13,128 bases of DNA from an uncultured Chitinophagaceae bacterium (lineage in GTDB: Bacteria > Bacteroidota > Bacteroidia > Chitinophagales > Chitinophagaceae): assembly GCA_937897585.1 (NCBI GenBank), contig CALCNY010000359.1, positions 1-13,128 of the forward strand, in the 5' to 3' direction. The notes under the pieces were generated by a model. That model was not told the origin of the DNA, did no database searches, and was given only the letters and a program-made list of their open reading frames with translations. Shown here piece by piece: positions 6,841 to 13,128 of the stretch (position 1 is its first letter; the number at the start of each line of letters is the position of its first letter). The translations under genes were made by a program, and so were the position numbers.

Positions 6841-7557
6841 TTGAGTCCCCACTTTACATATCTCACCATCATGCTTTTGTCACTGGCCGGCCCTCTCGCA
6901 TTGAGTTTCGATAAAAAGGTGGCTTTTTATAAAAAATGGAAACGCTTGTTCACAGCCATGATATTACCGGCTGTTTTTTATATAGTATGGGATATGGTTT
7001 TTACGAAACAAGGTGTTTGGAGTTTTAATGAAAATTATATTACTGGGATTAAGTTGTATAACCTTCCAATTGAGGAAGTGATGTTCTTTTTTGTTGTTCC
7101 TTATTGTTGTGTGTTTATTTATGAATGTGTAAAGTGTTATTTTACAAAGATTCAGCGAACAGCAAGTGGTAATGGGATTTTGAATTTTATAGGAATTGTT
7201 CTTTTGGTGATGGCGATGTTTAATCACGATAAAGCGTATACGTTTTTTACTTTCTTTTTCAATGGGATTTTTATTTTCATTTTGGCTTCTTCAAAAAAAC
7301 GCTTTCAATCATTTAATACGAATGCATTTTTAGTTTCTTATCTGATTATTCTAATTCCGTTTTTAATCATCAATGGTTTGTTGACAGCCATTCCAGTGGT
7401 GTTGTATAATGATCATGAAAATTTAGCTACTCGCATTTATACGATACCGGTAGAGGATGTGTTTTATGGAATGTTGTTGGTGATGATGAATGTGGTGGGG
7501 TATGAAGCCCCCTTTAATTCCCCTCAAGGGGGAAGGGTGGATGCCACGGATTCATGA
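6841..7557 (+). CDS. crtYcd: Lycopene cyclase, fused CrtYc-CrtYd type
   Basis: This small membrane protein cyclises psi ends of lycopene to beta rings. It holds two tandem copies of the lycopene cyclase domain: the first with WDMVFTKQGVWSFN and PIEE (76-79), the second with PVED (203-206) before FYGMLLVMMNV. About six or seven hydrophobic helices are visible. The start is TTG at 6841, giving MSPHFTYLTIMLLS; the ATG at 6871 would cut into the first helix, and the N-terminus up to LSFDKKVAFYKKW matches the family from the TTG. The last 16 or so residues (from about 223, APFNSPQGG onward) are encoded by intergenic-repeat sequence, so the ancestral stop was probably near codon 222. Unlike the preceding genes it stands 118 bases away, behind the palindrome, so it may be expressed less or separately. 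Acting on one end, with CruF on the other, it would yield monocyclic carotenoids. Confidence 0.9.
   Translation: MSPHFTYLTIMLLSLAGPLALSFDKKVAFYKKWKRLFTAMILPAVFYIVWDMVFTKQGVWSFNENYITGIKLYNLPIEEVMFFFVVPYCCVFIYECVKCYFTKIQRTASGNGILNFIGIVLLVMAMFNHDKAYTFFTFFFNGIFIFILASSKKRFQSFNTNAFLVSYLIILIPFLIINGLLTAIPVVLYNDHENLATRIYTIPVEDVFYGMLLVMMNVVGYEAPFNSPQGGRVDATDS
7508..7532. repeat. C-rich/G-rich hairpin repeat invading the 3' end of crtYcd
   Basis: CCCCCTT (7508-7514) and CCCC (7520-7523) can each pair with AAGGGGG (7526-7532). The sequence reads like the C-rich/G-rich repeats found between genes in many Bacteroidota. It is in frame with crtYcd and encodes part of its odd C-terminus. Confidence 0.6.
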
Positions 7558-7597
7558 ATTTAAATTCTCATAATTTAAAGCCTATAATTTACTTGTA

Positions 7598-7619
7598 GCC
7601 TACCGTTTCAACGGTGGGC
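7598..7619. repeat. Hairpin with 10-bp stem
   Basis: GCCTACCGTT (7598-7607) pairs with AACGGTGGGC (7610-7619), with one T-G pair and a two-base loop. No T-run follows on either strand, so a repeat element or RNA-stability hairpin is likelier than a terminator. Confidence 0.65.
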
Positions 7620-7674
7620 GAGCATGATTATTTCTTTATGCAACGTCCCCTTAGTGAGAGATTGCTAAGAAAGT

Positions 7675-7718
7675 AGGTCACAGACCTTAACCTCTATTAG
7701 TCACCGGTCTGAGACCGG
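7675..7718. repeat. Two short GGTC/GACC hairpins
   Basis: AGGTC (7675-7679) pairs with GACCT (7683-7687) across three bases. CCGGTC (7704-7709) pairs with GACCGG (7713-7718) across three bases. The two share the GGTC..GACC core, which suggests they are related repeat units. Confidence 0.55.
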
Positions 7719-7747
7719 CGCCTAACCCCAACCGACCCATTTACATA

Positions 7748-7786
7748 TCTCTGCGTAACCTCCCCATTCTCCCTTCTCTGCGGTAA
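7748..7786. repeat. Direct repeat TCTCTGCG(G)TAA
   Basis: TCTCTGCGTAA (7748-7758) and TCTCTGCGGTAA (7775-7786) are spaced 27 bases apart. They resemble a dispersed intergenic repeat of this phylum that carries several CTCTGCG units. Confidence 0.5.
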
Positions 7787-7789
7787 ACA

Positions 7790-7828
7790 AAAAACGCCCC
7801 CGAAATCTCAGAGGCGCTATTATTTTTT
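7790..7828. terminator. Probable bidirectional terminator for crtYcd (+) and the RND permease gene (-)
   Basis: An imperfect stem joins CGCC-rich 7795-7803 with 7808-7816 (ending GGCG). It is flanked by an A6 run on the left (7789-7794) and TATTATTTTTT on the right. It therefore gives a stem followed by a T-run on both strands, as expected between convergent operons. Several stem mismatches lower the confidence. Confidence 0.5.
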
Positions 7829-7848
7829 AGGATAAAATTTTCTTTGCT

Positions 7849-7869
7849 CCCCTCTCTATTAGAGAGGGG
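7849..7869. repeat. Perfect 9-bp hairpin 3' of the RND permease gene
   Basis: CCCCTCTCT (7849-7857) pairs perfectly with AGAGAGGGG (7861-7869) around a three-base loop, and TTGGGGGTGAGG follows. It lies 16 bases beyond the permease stop codon. No T-run follows on the minus strand, so it is more likely a repeat or mRNA 3'-end stabiliser than a terminator on its own. Confidence 0.65.
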
Positions 7870-7885
7870 TTGGGGGTGAGGCTTA

Positions 7886-10800
7886 TTAGCCTTTTAACCT
7901 TCCATTCCACACCTTCTTCCCCTGTATTCTTCTGCCCACATACATAATCAATACAAAGATGAAGAATAAAGGTCCGGTAAATCCAAACAATGCCACATAT
8001 TTAGTGCCATAGAATTTTTCCATCGGTCTTCTCAATCTTTCAGAAATCACATACATACTTGGTACCATGATCAACGTTAAGAAGAATGCGAAAATCAAAC
8101 CGAAGATAATCGTCCAGCTTAATGGTCCCCAGAACACTACGCTATCACCACCAAAGAAAATATGCGGATTCAAATGCTGAAATAATGAAACGAAATTGAT
8201 ATTGAAACCAACAGCCAATGGCAATAAACCCAATATCGTGGCAACGGCAGTAAGCATTACAGGAATAATACGAATCTTTCCTGCCATGATAGCTGCTTCT
8301 TTGGTACGCATGCCTCTTCCTCTTAATTCATCAGTAAATTCAATCAAGAGAATGCCATTCTTAATTACAATACCAGCCAAACCAATGATACCCACACCCA
8401 ACATGATACTCGCTATCGTCATACCTGTAATCGCATAACCCAAAAACACGCCAATGATAGAGAAGAAGATTTCTGTCAATACAATAAAAGGTTTGCTTAA
8501 TGAGTTGAATTGTAAAACAAGAATCAAGAAAATCAATCCCAATGCAATTAACAACGCCATGCCCAAGAAACTGTTTGTTTCAGCTTCCTGCTCACCTTGA
8601 CCTGTTTGACGTATAGTAACATCAGCAGGAATCGGTACTAAAGTTTTGAATCTTTCAATTTTAGTAGCGAGTTCTTTATTGACTTTAGCTGTTAATGAAG
8701 GATCCAAAACATTCGACTGCAACTGAATGGTACGCTTTACATTTTTACGGGCAACTGCTCCTGATGTATTGGTGTAATCAACAGAGGCAATAGCGCTTAC
8801 AGGAACAGATTTGATACGCATGGTATTCATATCCATAAAGGTGATGCGCATGTTCATCAAATCGGCGATATTGTTGCGTAACAAATCTGTATAACGCAAT
8901 TGAATTTTATATTCGTCTTCACCATCTTTCAACTTGCTCACTTCTTTACCAAACACAGCAGTACGAATTTCCATTCCGATTTGGCCAGTGCTTAAACCTT
9001 CCATCATGGCTTTCTCACGGTCAACCTTAATCGTAATTTCAGGACTGTTCAAATCCACATCAGGCTTGATGCCTTCAACACCATCAACACGATTGGTATC
9101 TAAATAATTATTTAGTTGAGTCGCTACAGCAGCGATTTCTTCAAATTTATCACCTACGATTTCAATGTTAACCGGTGGATCTGTTGGAGGTCCTGCATCT
9201 TCTTGAGTCACTTCAATACTTACCCCAGGAATACCTTTCATCTGTGCTCTAATGGCATCTAAATATGGTTTTGATTTTTTACCGTTACGCTTTTCAAATT
9301 CAACAAAAGAAACTTGTATACGACCTAAATTGGGTTGCACACTTCTGTTATTGCTTCTTGGATTGTTGGCACTGTTTGCAACATTGGCAATCACACTTTC
9401 TACAATACTTCCTTCAGCACCTGGTTTGTCTTTATCCAGTACTTTGAAAACACGCTGTTCTAAAATATGTGTGATACTATCGGTAGCGGTTACACTAGTA
9501 CCAGGAGGCATTTTCAAATACACATAAATAAACTTAGGATCACCGCTAGGGAAGAAGGTAGCTTTGTTTCCTCTTGCCATCAACAACACAATAGAAAGTG
9601 GAAATAATAAAAACAAACTTACCACAGCCCACACAGGTCTTTTGCCTTTCAACACCCAACGCAATAGTTTTTCATAACGGTTCATCAATCCTGGCAATAC
9701 TTTCGTTTGGAAACTATGAATGATATCTCTGAAAATATATCTGTTCATAATAGCCAGCACCATCATAAACAATAAGAAGTTGGCAAAACCATGAGAACCT
9801 AAAAGATGCAAGATGATACCTGAGATGATGGCTGTCCAGAACCACCATTTTTTAAACAATAATTTCTTCTCTTCTTCAAACTCTTTTCCTTCAGGCTTCA
9901 TGAAACTTACTGCAAAAACCGGGTTGAAGATGAAGGCTACGATTAAAGAAGCAGCTAATGTCAAGATCAACATCGTAGGTAAGTAAATCATAAACTTACC
10001 GATAATGCCTTTCCAGAATAGTAAAGGAAAGAAAGGAGCTAATGTAGTTGCTGTTCCTGCCATCACCGGAATGAAAACCTCACCAGCGGCCTCTTTGGCG
10101 CTTTTGATTATTTTTACTTTTCCGTTGCTGTAGATACGATGTGTATTTTCAATAACCACAATGGCATCATCAACAATGATTCCCAAACCAAATAACAACG
10201 CAAACAGAACGATGAAATTTAAAGTAACTGTTGTACCTACAATACCATCTGCAATCGGCAAGAACATGAAGGCTACGAATACACTCAACGGTACACTTAA
10301 TGCCACGAAAAATGCATTGGTAACTCCCATGAAGAACATCAATATCAACAACACCAACACAAACCCAATGATGATCGTGTTTACCAAGTCGTTGAAAGAT
10401 GTTTCAGTAGCCACACTTTGATCACCTGTAATCACCACTTTCAAACTCGGAGGCAATTCTTTAGATTCTTTCATCTTGGCCACAATATCTTTCACTTTAC
10501 CTGCCGCACTTATTAGATTTTCTCCTGCACGTTTTACAATGTTGATGGTTACTACATTTTTTCCATCCAAACGAGCATAACTTTCTTTTTGTTTGATGGT
10601 GTCTTTAAGTTCAGCAATATCTCTTAAATAAACAGTAGCTCCTTGTGCGCTGCTTCTTACAACAATATTTTGCAAATCAAGAACGCTGTTAAATTGACCT
10701 TTTACTTTCAACGTTCTTTTCATATCACCCACTTCAATCAATCCACCGGTGATGTCGTTGTTTTCGCGAGATATTGCATTTTCAATATCCATGAAACTTA

Positions 10801-11434
10801 CACGTGCAGCTTGCATTTTGTAAGGATCAACATTCACTTGAATTTCTCTTTCAGGAGCACCTACAATTTCTGCTCTGGTGATTTCAGGAAGTTCTTCAAA
10901 CTTGTCTTGTAACTTATCTGCAAATTGTTTCAGCTTCACACCATCATAATCTCCACTCACATTTACAAACATGATGGGCATTTCACTGAAAGCGAATTCC
11001 TGCACATTTGGTTGTTGGGTAAGATTATTAGGAAGGTCTGATTGCGCTTTATCCAAAGCATCTTTCACTTTTTGCTTCGCCAATTCAGTTTTTACATCAG
11101 TATCAAATTCTACAATGATTAACGAATAATCAGTTTGAGAAGTACTGGTAATTTTTTTTACTTTCGCTCCACTGATGCCTTTCAACTGCTTTTCAATTGG
11201 GCGTGTAACGAGGTTTTCAATGTCTTTGGGAGAGTTACCTACGTATACTGTTGTTACACTGATTGTAGGTACAACAATATCCGGAAACTGCTCCTTCGGC
11301 ATGGTGTTGAATTTGTACAAACCAAATGCAGAGATGAGCATGGCAATGATATAAACCGCCGTTCTATTGTCAACTGCCCAACTCGTTGGTTTAAATTCTT
11401 TGAAAGTATCTTTTATTTTTTCGGAAAAATTCAT
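7886..11434 (-). CDS. RND efflux permease, hydrophobe/amphiphile (AcrB-like, HAE) class
   Basis: This inner-membrane proton-driven pump of 1182 residues is about 130 longer than AcrB. TM1 is about 25-43, followed by the periplasmic porter domain (to about 345), TM2-6 (345-512), the second porter domain (621-955) and the distal TM bundle. The proton relay is intact: Asp422-Asp423 in VDDAIVVIEN and Lys1025 in IKNGILLIEF, which match AcrB D407/D408 and K940. The VDD form separates it from heavy-metal CzcA-type pumps. Two extra hydrophobic segments (about 530-546 and 549-566) lie between TM6 and TM7, and another follows the usual last helix at about 1145-1166, so the topology is enlarged. It is the last gene of the operon, 43 bases after the adaptor gene, and ends beside a hairpin. 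The exported substrate cannot be told from sequence. Confidence 0.93.
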   Translation of the reverse strand: MNFSEKIKDTFKEFKPTSWAVDNRTAVYIIAMLISAFGLYKFNTMPKEQFPDIVVPTISVTTVYVGNSPKDIENLVTRPIEKQLKGISGAKVKKITSTSQTDYSLIIVEFDTDVKTELAKQKVKDALDKAQSDLPNNLTQQPNVQEFAFSEMPIMFVNVSGDYDGVKLKQFADKLQDKFEELPEITRAEIVGAPEREIQVNVDPYKMQAARVSFMDIENAISRENNDITGGLIEVGDMKRTLKVKGQFNSVLDLQNIVVRSSAQGATVYLRDIAELKDTIKQKESYARLDGKNVVTINIVKRAGENLISAAGKVKDIVAKMKESKELPPSLKVVITGDQSVATETSFNDLVNTIIIGFVLVLLILMFFMGVTNAFFVALSVPLSVFVAFMFLPIADGIVGTTVTLNFIVLFALLFGLGIIVDDAIVVIENTHRIYSNGKVKIIKSAKEAAGEVFIPVMAGTATTLAPFFPLLFWKGIIGKFMIYLPTMLILTLAASLIVAFIFNPVFAVSFMKPEGKEFEEEKKLLFKKWWFWTAIISGIILHLLGSHGFANFLLFMMVLAIMNRYIFRDIIHSFQTKVLPGLMNRYEKLLRWVLKGKRPVWAVVSLFLLFPLSIVLLMARGNKATFFPSGDPKFIYVYLKMPPGTSVTATDSITHILEQRVFKVLDKDKPGAEGSIVESVIANVANSANNPRSNNRSVQPNLGRIQVSFVEFEKRNGKKSKPYLDAIRAQMKGIPGVSIEVTQEDAGPPTDPPVNIEIVGDKFEEIAAVATQLNNYLDTNRVDGVEGIKPDVDLNSPEITIKVDREKAMMEGLSTGQIGMEIRTAVFGKEVSKLKDGEDEYKIQLRYTDLLRNNIADLMNMRITFMDMNTMRIKSVPVSAIASVDYTNTSGAVARKNVKRTIQLQSNVLDPSLTAKVNKELATKIERFKTLVPIPADVTIRQTGQGEQEAETNSFLGMALLIALGLIFLILVLQFNSLSKPFIVLTEIFFSIIGVFLGYAITGMTIASIMLGVGIIGLAGIVIKNGILLIEFTDELRGRGMRTKEAAIMAGKIRIIPVMLTAVATILGLLPLAVGFNINFVSLFQHLNPHIFFGGDSVVFWGPLSWTIIFGLIFAFFLTLIMVPSMYVISERLRRPMEKFYGTKYVALFGFTGPLFFIFVLIMYVGRRIQGKKVWNGRLKG

Positions 11435-11477
11435 AATTATTTATTTTGGTTTTTAACCATTAAACAGGAGTAGAAAA

Positions 11478-12677
11478 TTAATTAACGGTAGTGGTTACCA
11501 GCTGACCTTCATATAAATTCTGATAGCCTGAAGTAATTAATTGTTCGCCACCTGTAAGACCTGATTTTATCTCTACAATATCACCATACACTTCACCTAA
11601 CACAATTGTTTTTCTGGTGGCAATTACTTTTCCATCAGCCGTTTTTTCCATTACATAAACATATTTGTTTTGCTCATCACTTTGTACGGTATTAACAGGA
11701 ATGACAACTGCTTTTGCTGCAGTGTAATCCAATAATTTCATTACCACAGATTGGTTCGGTTTCAATACGCCATCAGCTGGAATTTTTGCTTCTACAGTGA
11801 ATCCACGTTGTGTGTTTTCAATGGTTTGGCCAATCAATGAAATTGTTGAATTGATTGTTTTATTAGCCTCTGGAATTGAAACTACAACAGGAGTGCCTTT
11901 GTGAATTTTAGTTAAATAATTTTCAGGTACACTTGACATTACTTTCAAACTGCTCGTGTTTACGATTTTGATTTGACCCATACCACCAAATAACTCACCT
12001 ACTTTAATCATCACTGTTTCTGCAATACCGTCAACATCACTTCTTACTTCAGCTGTATTTAATTGTTCAGCACCTACTTTCACTTGTTCTTCAGCAGATT
12101 TCAATTGATTTTCTAAAGTAGCCACATTTGTTTTAGCACTGATCAATTGCACTTCTGTTCCAATGCCTTTTTCCCACAAATTATTTTGACGGTCGTAAAT
12201 GTTTTTTGCATAAGCCAACTGAGTCTTTAGACCTTCCAATTGTTGCTTTGCGGCTACATAAGATTGTTTCATGATGGCGTCATCAAGACGTAATAACAGT
12301 TGTCCTTTTCTTACAGCATCGCCTTCTTTTACAAAGATTTGCTTTACCTGACCGCCCATACCACGAGGAGTGATGTATGAAATATTTTCTGCGTCTACTC
12401 TTCCGCGTAAGTCGATGTAGTGATTGAATTGTTGAATGCCAACTGCAGCAACAGCAATTAATTTAGCTTTTGAATCTGAAGTAACTCCAGAAGCTGCATT
12501 TAATTTTTCCTGAAGTTTTTTAATTTCAGTTTCAGTTTTAGTTTTTTCAGCTTCCAGTTTTTCCAATTTCGATTTGATGTCGGCTACAGAAGATTCTTCA
12601 TTCTTTTTTGCATCATTACAGGAGAAAATCGCTAAGGATATGGTTAGTAAAGCGGTAAGTAAATTTATTTTTTTCAT
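11478..12677 (-). CDS. RND efflux periplasmic adaptor (membrane fusion protein), lipoprotein
   Basis: This protein links the inner-membrane pump to the outer-membrane channel. It has 399 residues. The N-terminus is a lipoprotein signal ending AIFSC, with Cys20 as the expected lipidated residue. A charged Lys/Glu-rich coiled coil spans about 30-62, before the usual domains. The first half of the biotinyl-lipoyl hybrid domain is at about 97-133 (GGQVKQIFVKEGDAVRKGQ). An alpha-helical hairpin spans about 135-208. The second lipoyl half is at about 211-240, and beta-barrel and membrane-proximal domains extend to the C-terminus (GLTGGEQLITSG near 373-384). The ATG at 12677 is directly followed by the signal peptide. 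It lies between the tolC-like and permease genes, 43 bases from each, a standard tripartite order. Confidence 0.93.
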   Translation of the reverse strand: MKKINLLTALLTISLAIFSCNDAKKNEESSVADIKSKLEKLEAEKTKTETEIKKLQEKLNAASGVTSDSKAKLIAVAAVGIQQFNHYIDLRGRVDAENISYITPRGMGGQVKQIFVKEGDAVRKGQLLLRLDDAIMKQSYVAAKQQLEGLKTQLAYAKNIYDRQNNLWEKGIGTEVQLISAKTNVATLENQLKSAEEQVKVGAEQLNTAEVRSDVDGIAETVMIKVGELFGGMGQIKIVNTSSLKVMSSVPENYLTKIHKGTPVVVSIPEANKTINSTISLIGQTIENTQRGFTVEAKIPADGVLKPNQSVVMKLLDYTAAKAVVIPVNTVQSDEQNKYVYVMEKTADGKVIATRKTIVLGEVYGDIVEIKSGLTGGEQLITSGYQNLYEGQLVTTTVN

Positions 12678-12720
12678 CTTTATTGTTTTAATATGCTGTA
12701 TAAATTGTTATGGTTATAGA

Positions 12721-13128
12721 TTAAGGTAGTTTGCCAATAGCTTTCAAGAAATCAATTTTAGCAACAATGGCATCGTACATGGCGCCATAATAATTGTTTT
12801 GGGCCACTTTTAATTCTGTTTGTGCGTTATAGATTTCGATGTTACTTCCCAATCCTTGTTCGTATTTAAGTTTGGTACTGTTGTAAACTTTCTCTGCTAA
12901 AGCAGTATTTTGTTTTTGTGTTTCAAGAGTTTTCAATGCAGTATTTATTTTAACACGAGAATTAGCAACTTCCATATCGATTGCATCTTGCAAACGAGTC
13001 ATGTTGTTTTTTACTTTATACAACTCATATTTAGCTTTTTGAATTCTTGCATTTCTTTTATTAATAGAGCTATTAACCCAATATAATTAACACTTTGTTT
13101 TTCATTGCCATCTTTCTCTCCATTTACC
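12721..13128 (-). CDS. TolC-family outer-membrane efflux protein, C-terminal part; apparent frameshift, 5' end outside window
   Basis: The last 120 or so residues match the C-terminal helical repeat of TolC-type channels: RNARIQKAKYELYK, then a long helix, then KLKYEQGLGSNIEIYNAQTEL and the ending DFLKAIGKLP. These helices form the periplasmic tunnel of the tripartite pump. Read upstream from about 13055, this frame meets a TAA at 13087-13089. The next frame is open to the window edge (from 13127) and reads VNGEKDGNEKQSVNYIGL, which looks like the expected preceding beta-strand region. The coding sequence therefore changes frame between roughly 13055 and 13090, with a few residues apparently missing. 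The cause may be a sequencing or assembly error near an end, or a real disabling mutation. The gene is first in the operon with the adaptor and permease. Confidence 0.75.

Larger units (their letters stand above)
7558..7885. other. Gene-free repeat island between the convergent carotenoid and efflux operons
   Basis: No credible reading frame is seen in these 328 bases. They hold hairpins at 7598-7619, 7675-7687, 7704-7718 and 7849-7869, a diverged direct repeat at 7748-7786, and a probable bidirectional terminator at 7795-7828. The base composition, with many CCCC and GGGG runs, differs from the AT-rich genes on both sides. The island looks like several intergenic repeat elements lying next to or inside one another. 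Confidence 0.7.

Noticed and set aside
6507..6872. 121-codon open frame on the minus strand across crtZ and the palindrome
   Set aside because: It is antisense to the His-motif region of crtZ, and its tail is low-complexity (NLLNLPNLLN) from the GTTCAA repeats; no family resemblance.
7624..7668. Tiny ORF starting ATGATTATTTCT in the repeat island
   Set aside because: It has only 14 codons, no ribosome site, and lies within repeat sequence.
7558..7885. tRNA, rRNA or riboswitch in the gene-free stretch
   Set aside because: No cloverleaf, T-loop or known riboswitch core could be recognised; the hairpins are short and independent.
9852..9861. Further TTAAACAATA copy resembling the candidate operator
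   Set aside because: It lies deep in the permease coding region, differs in the last bases, and is expected by chance in AT-rich DNA.
8196..10912. Several 60-91-codon plus-strand frames within the permease gene
   Set aside because: They are mirror frames of a long, clearly conserved coding sequence and show no motifs of their own.
7886..11434. Heavy-metal (CzcA-type) RND pump
   Set aside because: The TM4 motif is VDDAIVVIEN with two Asp and a Lys in TM10, as in hydrophobe/amphiphile exporters, not the metal-pump pattern.
11448..11458. Small GGTT/AACC hairpin in the adaptor-permease spacer
   Set aside because: A four-base stem in AT-rich sequence is too weak to call a regulatory element.
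11135..11473. 112-codon plus-strand frame over the permease start
   Set aside because: It is antisense to the conserved permease N-terminus and is rich in Cys, Phe and Tyr from reverse-complement codons.

Overview
The window looks like a chromosomal segment from a member of the Bacteroidota, most likely near Chitinophagaceae or Sphingobacteriia. The grounds are its AT-rich composition, the near absence of Shine-Dalgarno sequences, a bacteroidetal type of carotenoid cluster with a fused CrtYcd-type cyclase, a lipoprotein-anchored RND efflux adaptor, and C-rich/G-rich intergenic hairpin repeats of a kind common in this phylum. No marker gene is present, so genus is not claimed.

Bases 1-7557 (+ strand) form a carotenoid locus with its own regulators. 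It opens with the C-terminal part of a MerR/CarH-type regulator that carries the full visible adenosylcobalamin light-sensor signature (W-x9-EH and E-x-H-x-x-G). An ECF sigma factor follows, then a tightly packed run: phytoene desaturase (crtI), phytoene synthase (crtB), type I IPP isomerase (idi), a CrtD-like 3,4-desaturase, a CruF-like carotenoid 1,2-hydratase and a CrtZ-type hydroxylase. After a 118-base spacer holding a large imperfect palindrome comes a fused CrtYcd lycopene cyclase. Together these could turn GGPP into a monocyclic, 1'-hydroxylated, 3',4'-desaturated and 3-hydroxylated carotenoid of the saproxanthin type. GGPP synthase (crtE), a ketolase and a 2'-hydroxylase are not in the window.

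The spacers before the sigma factor and before crtI share the 10-mer TTAAACAAAA (three copies in all). The copy at the sigma-factor start is one arm of a perfect 9-bp inverted repeat. This is a good candidate for the operator through which light, B12 and the sigma factor control pigment synthesis.

Bases 7500-7885 are a repeat island without a credible gene. It holds at least four hairpins, a diverged direct repeat and a probable bidirectional terminator, and it separates the carotenoid locus from a convergent efflux operon.

Bases 7886-13128 (- strand) encode a tripartite RND efflux system in the order tolC-like (partial), membrane-fusion lipoprotein, RND permease. The permease has the proton-relay Asp pair of hydrophobe/amphiphile exporters plus extra membrane segments. 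The tolC-like gene changes reading frame near 13055-13090, which is either a sequence error or a broken gene.
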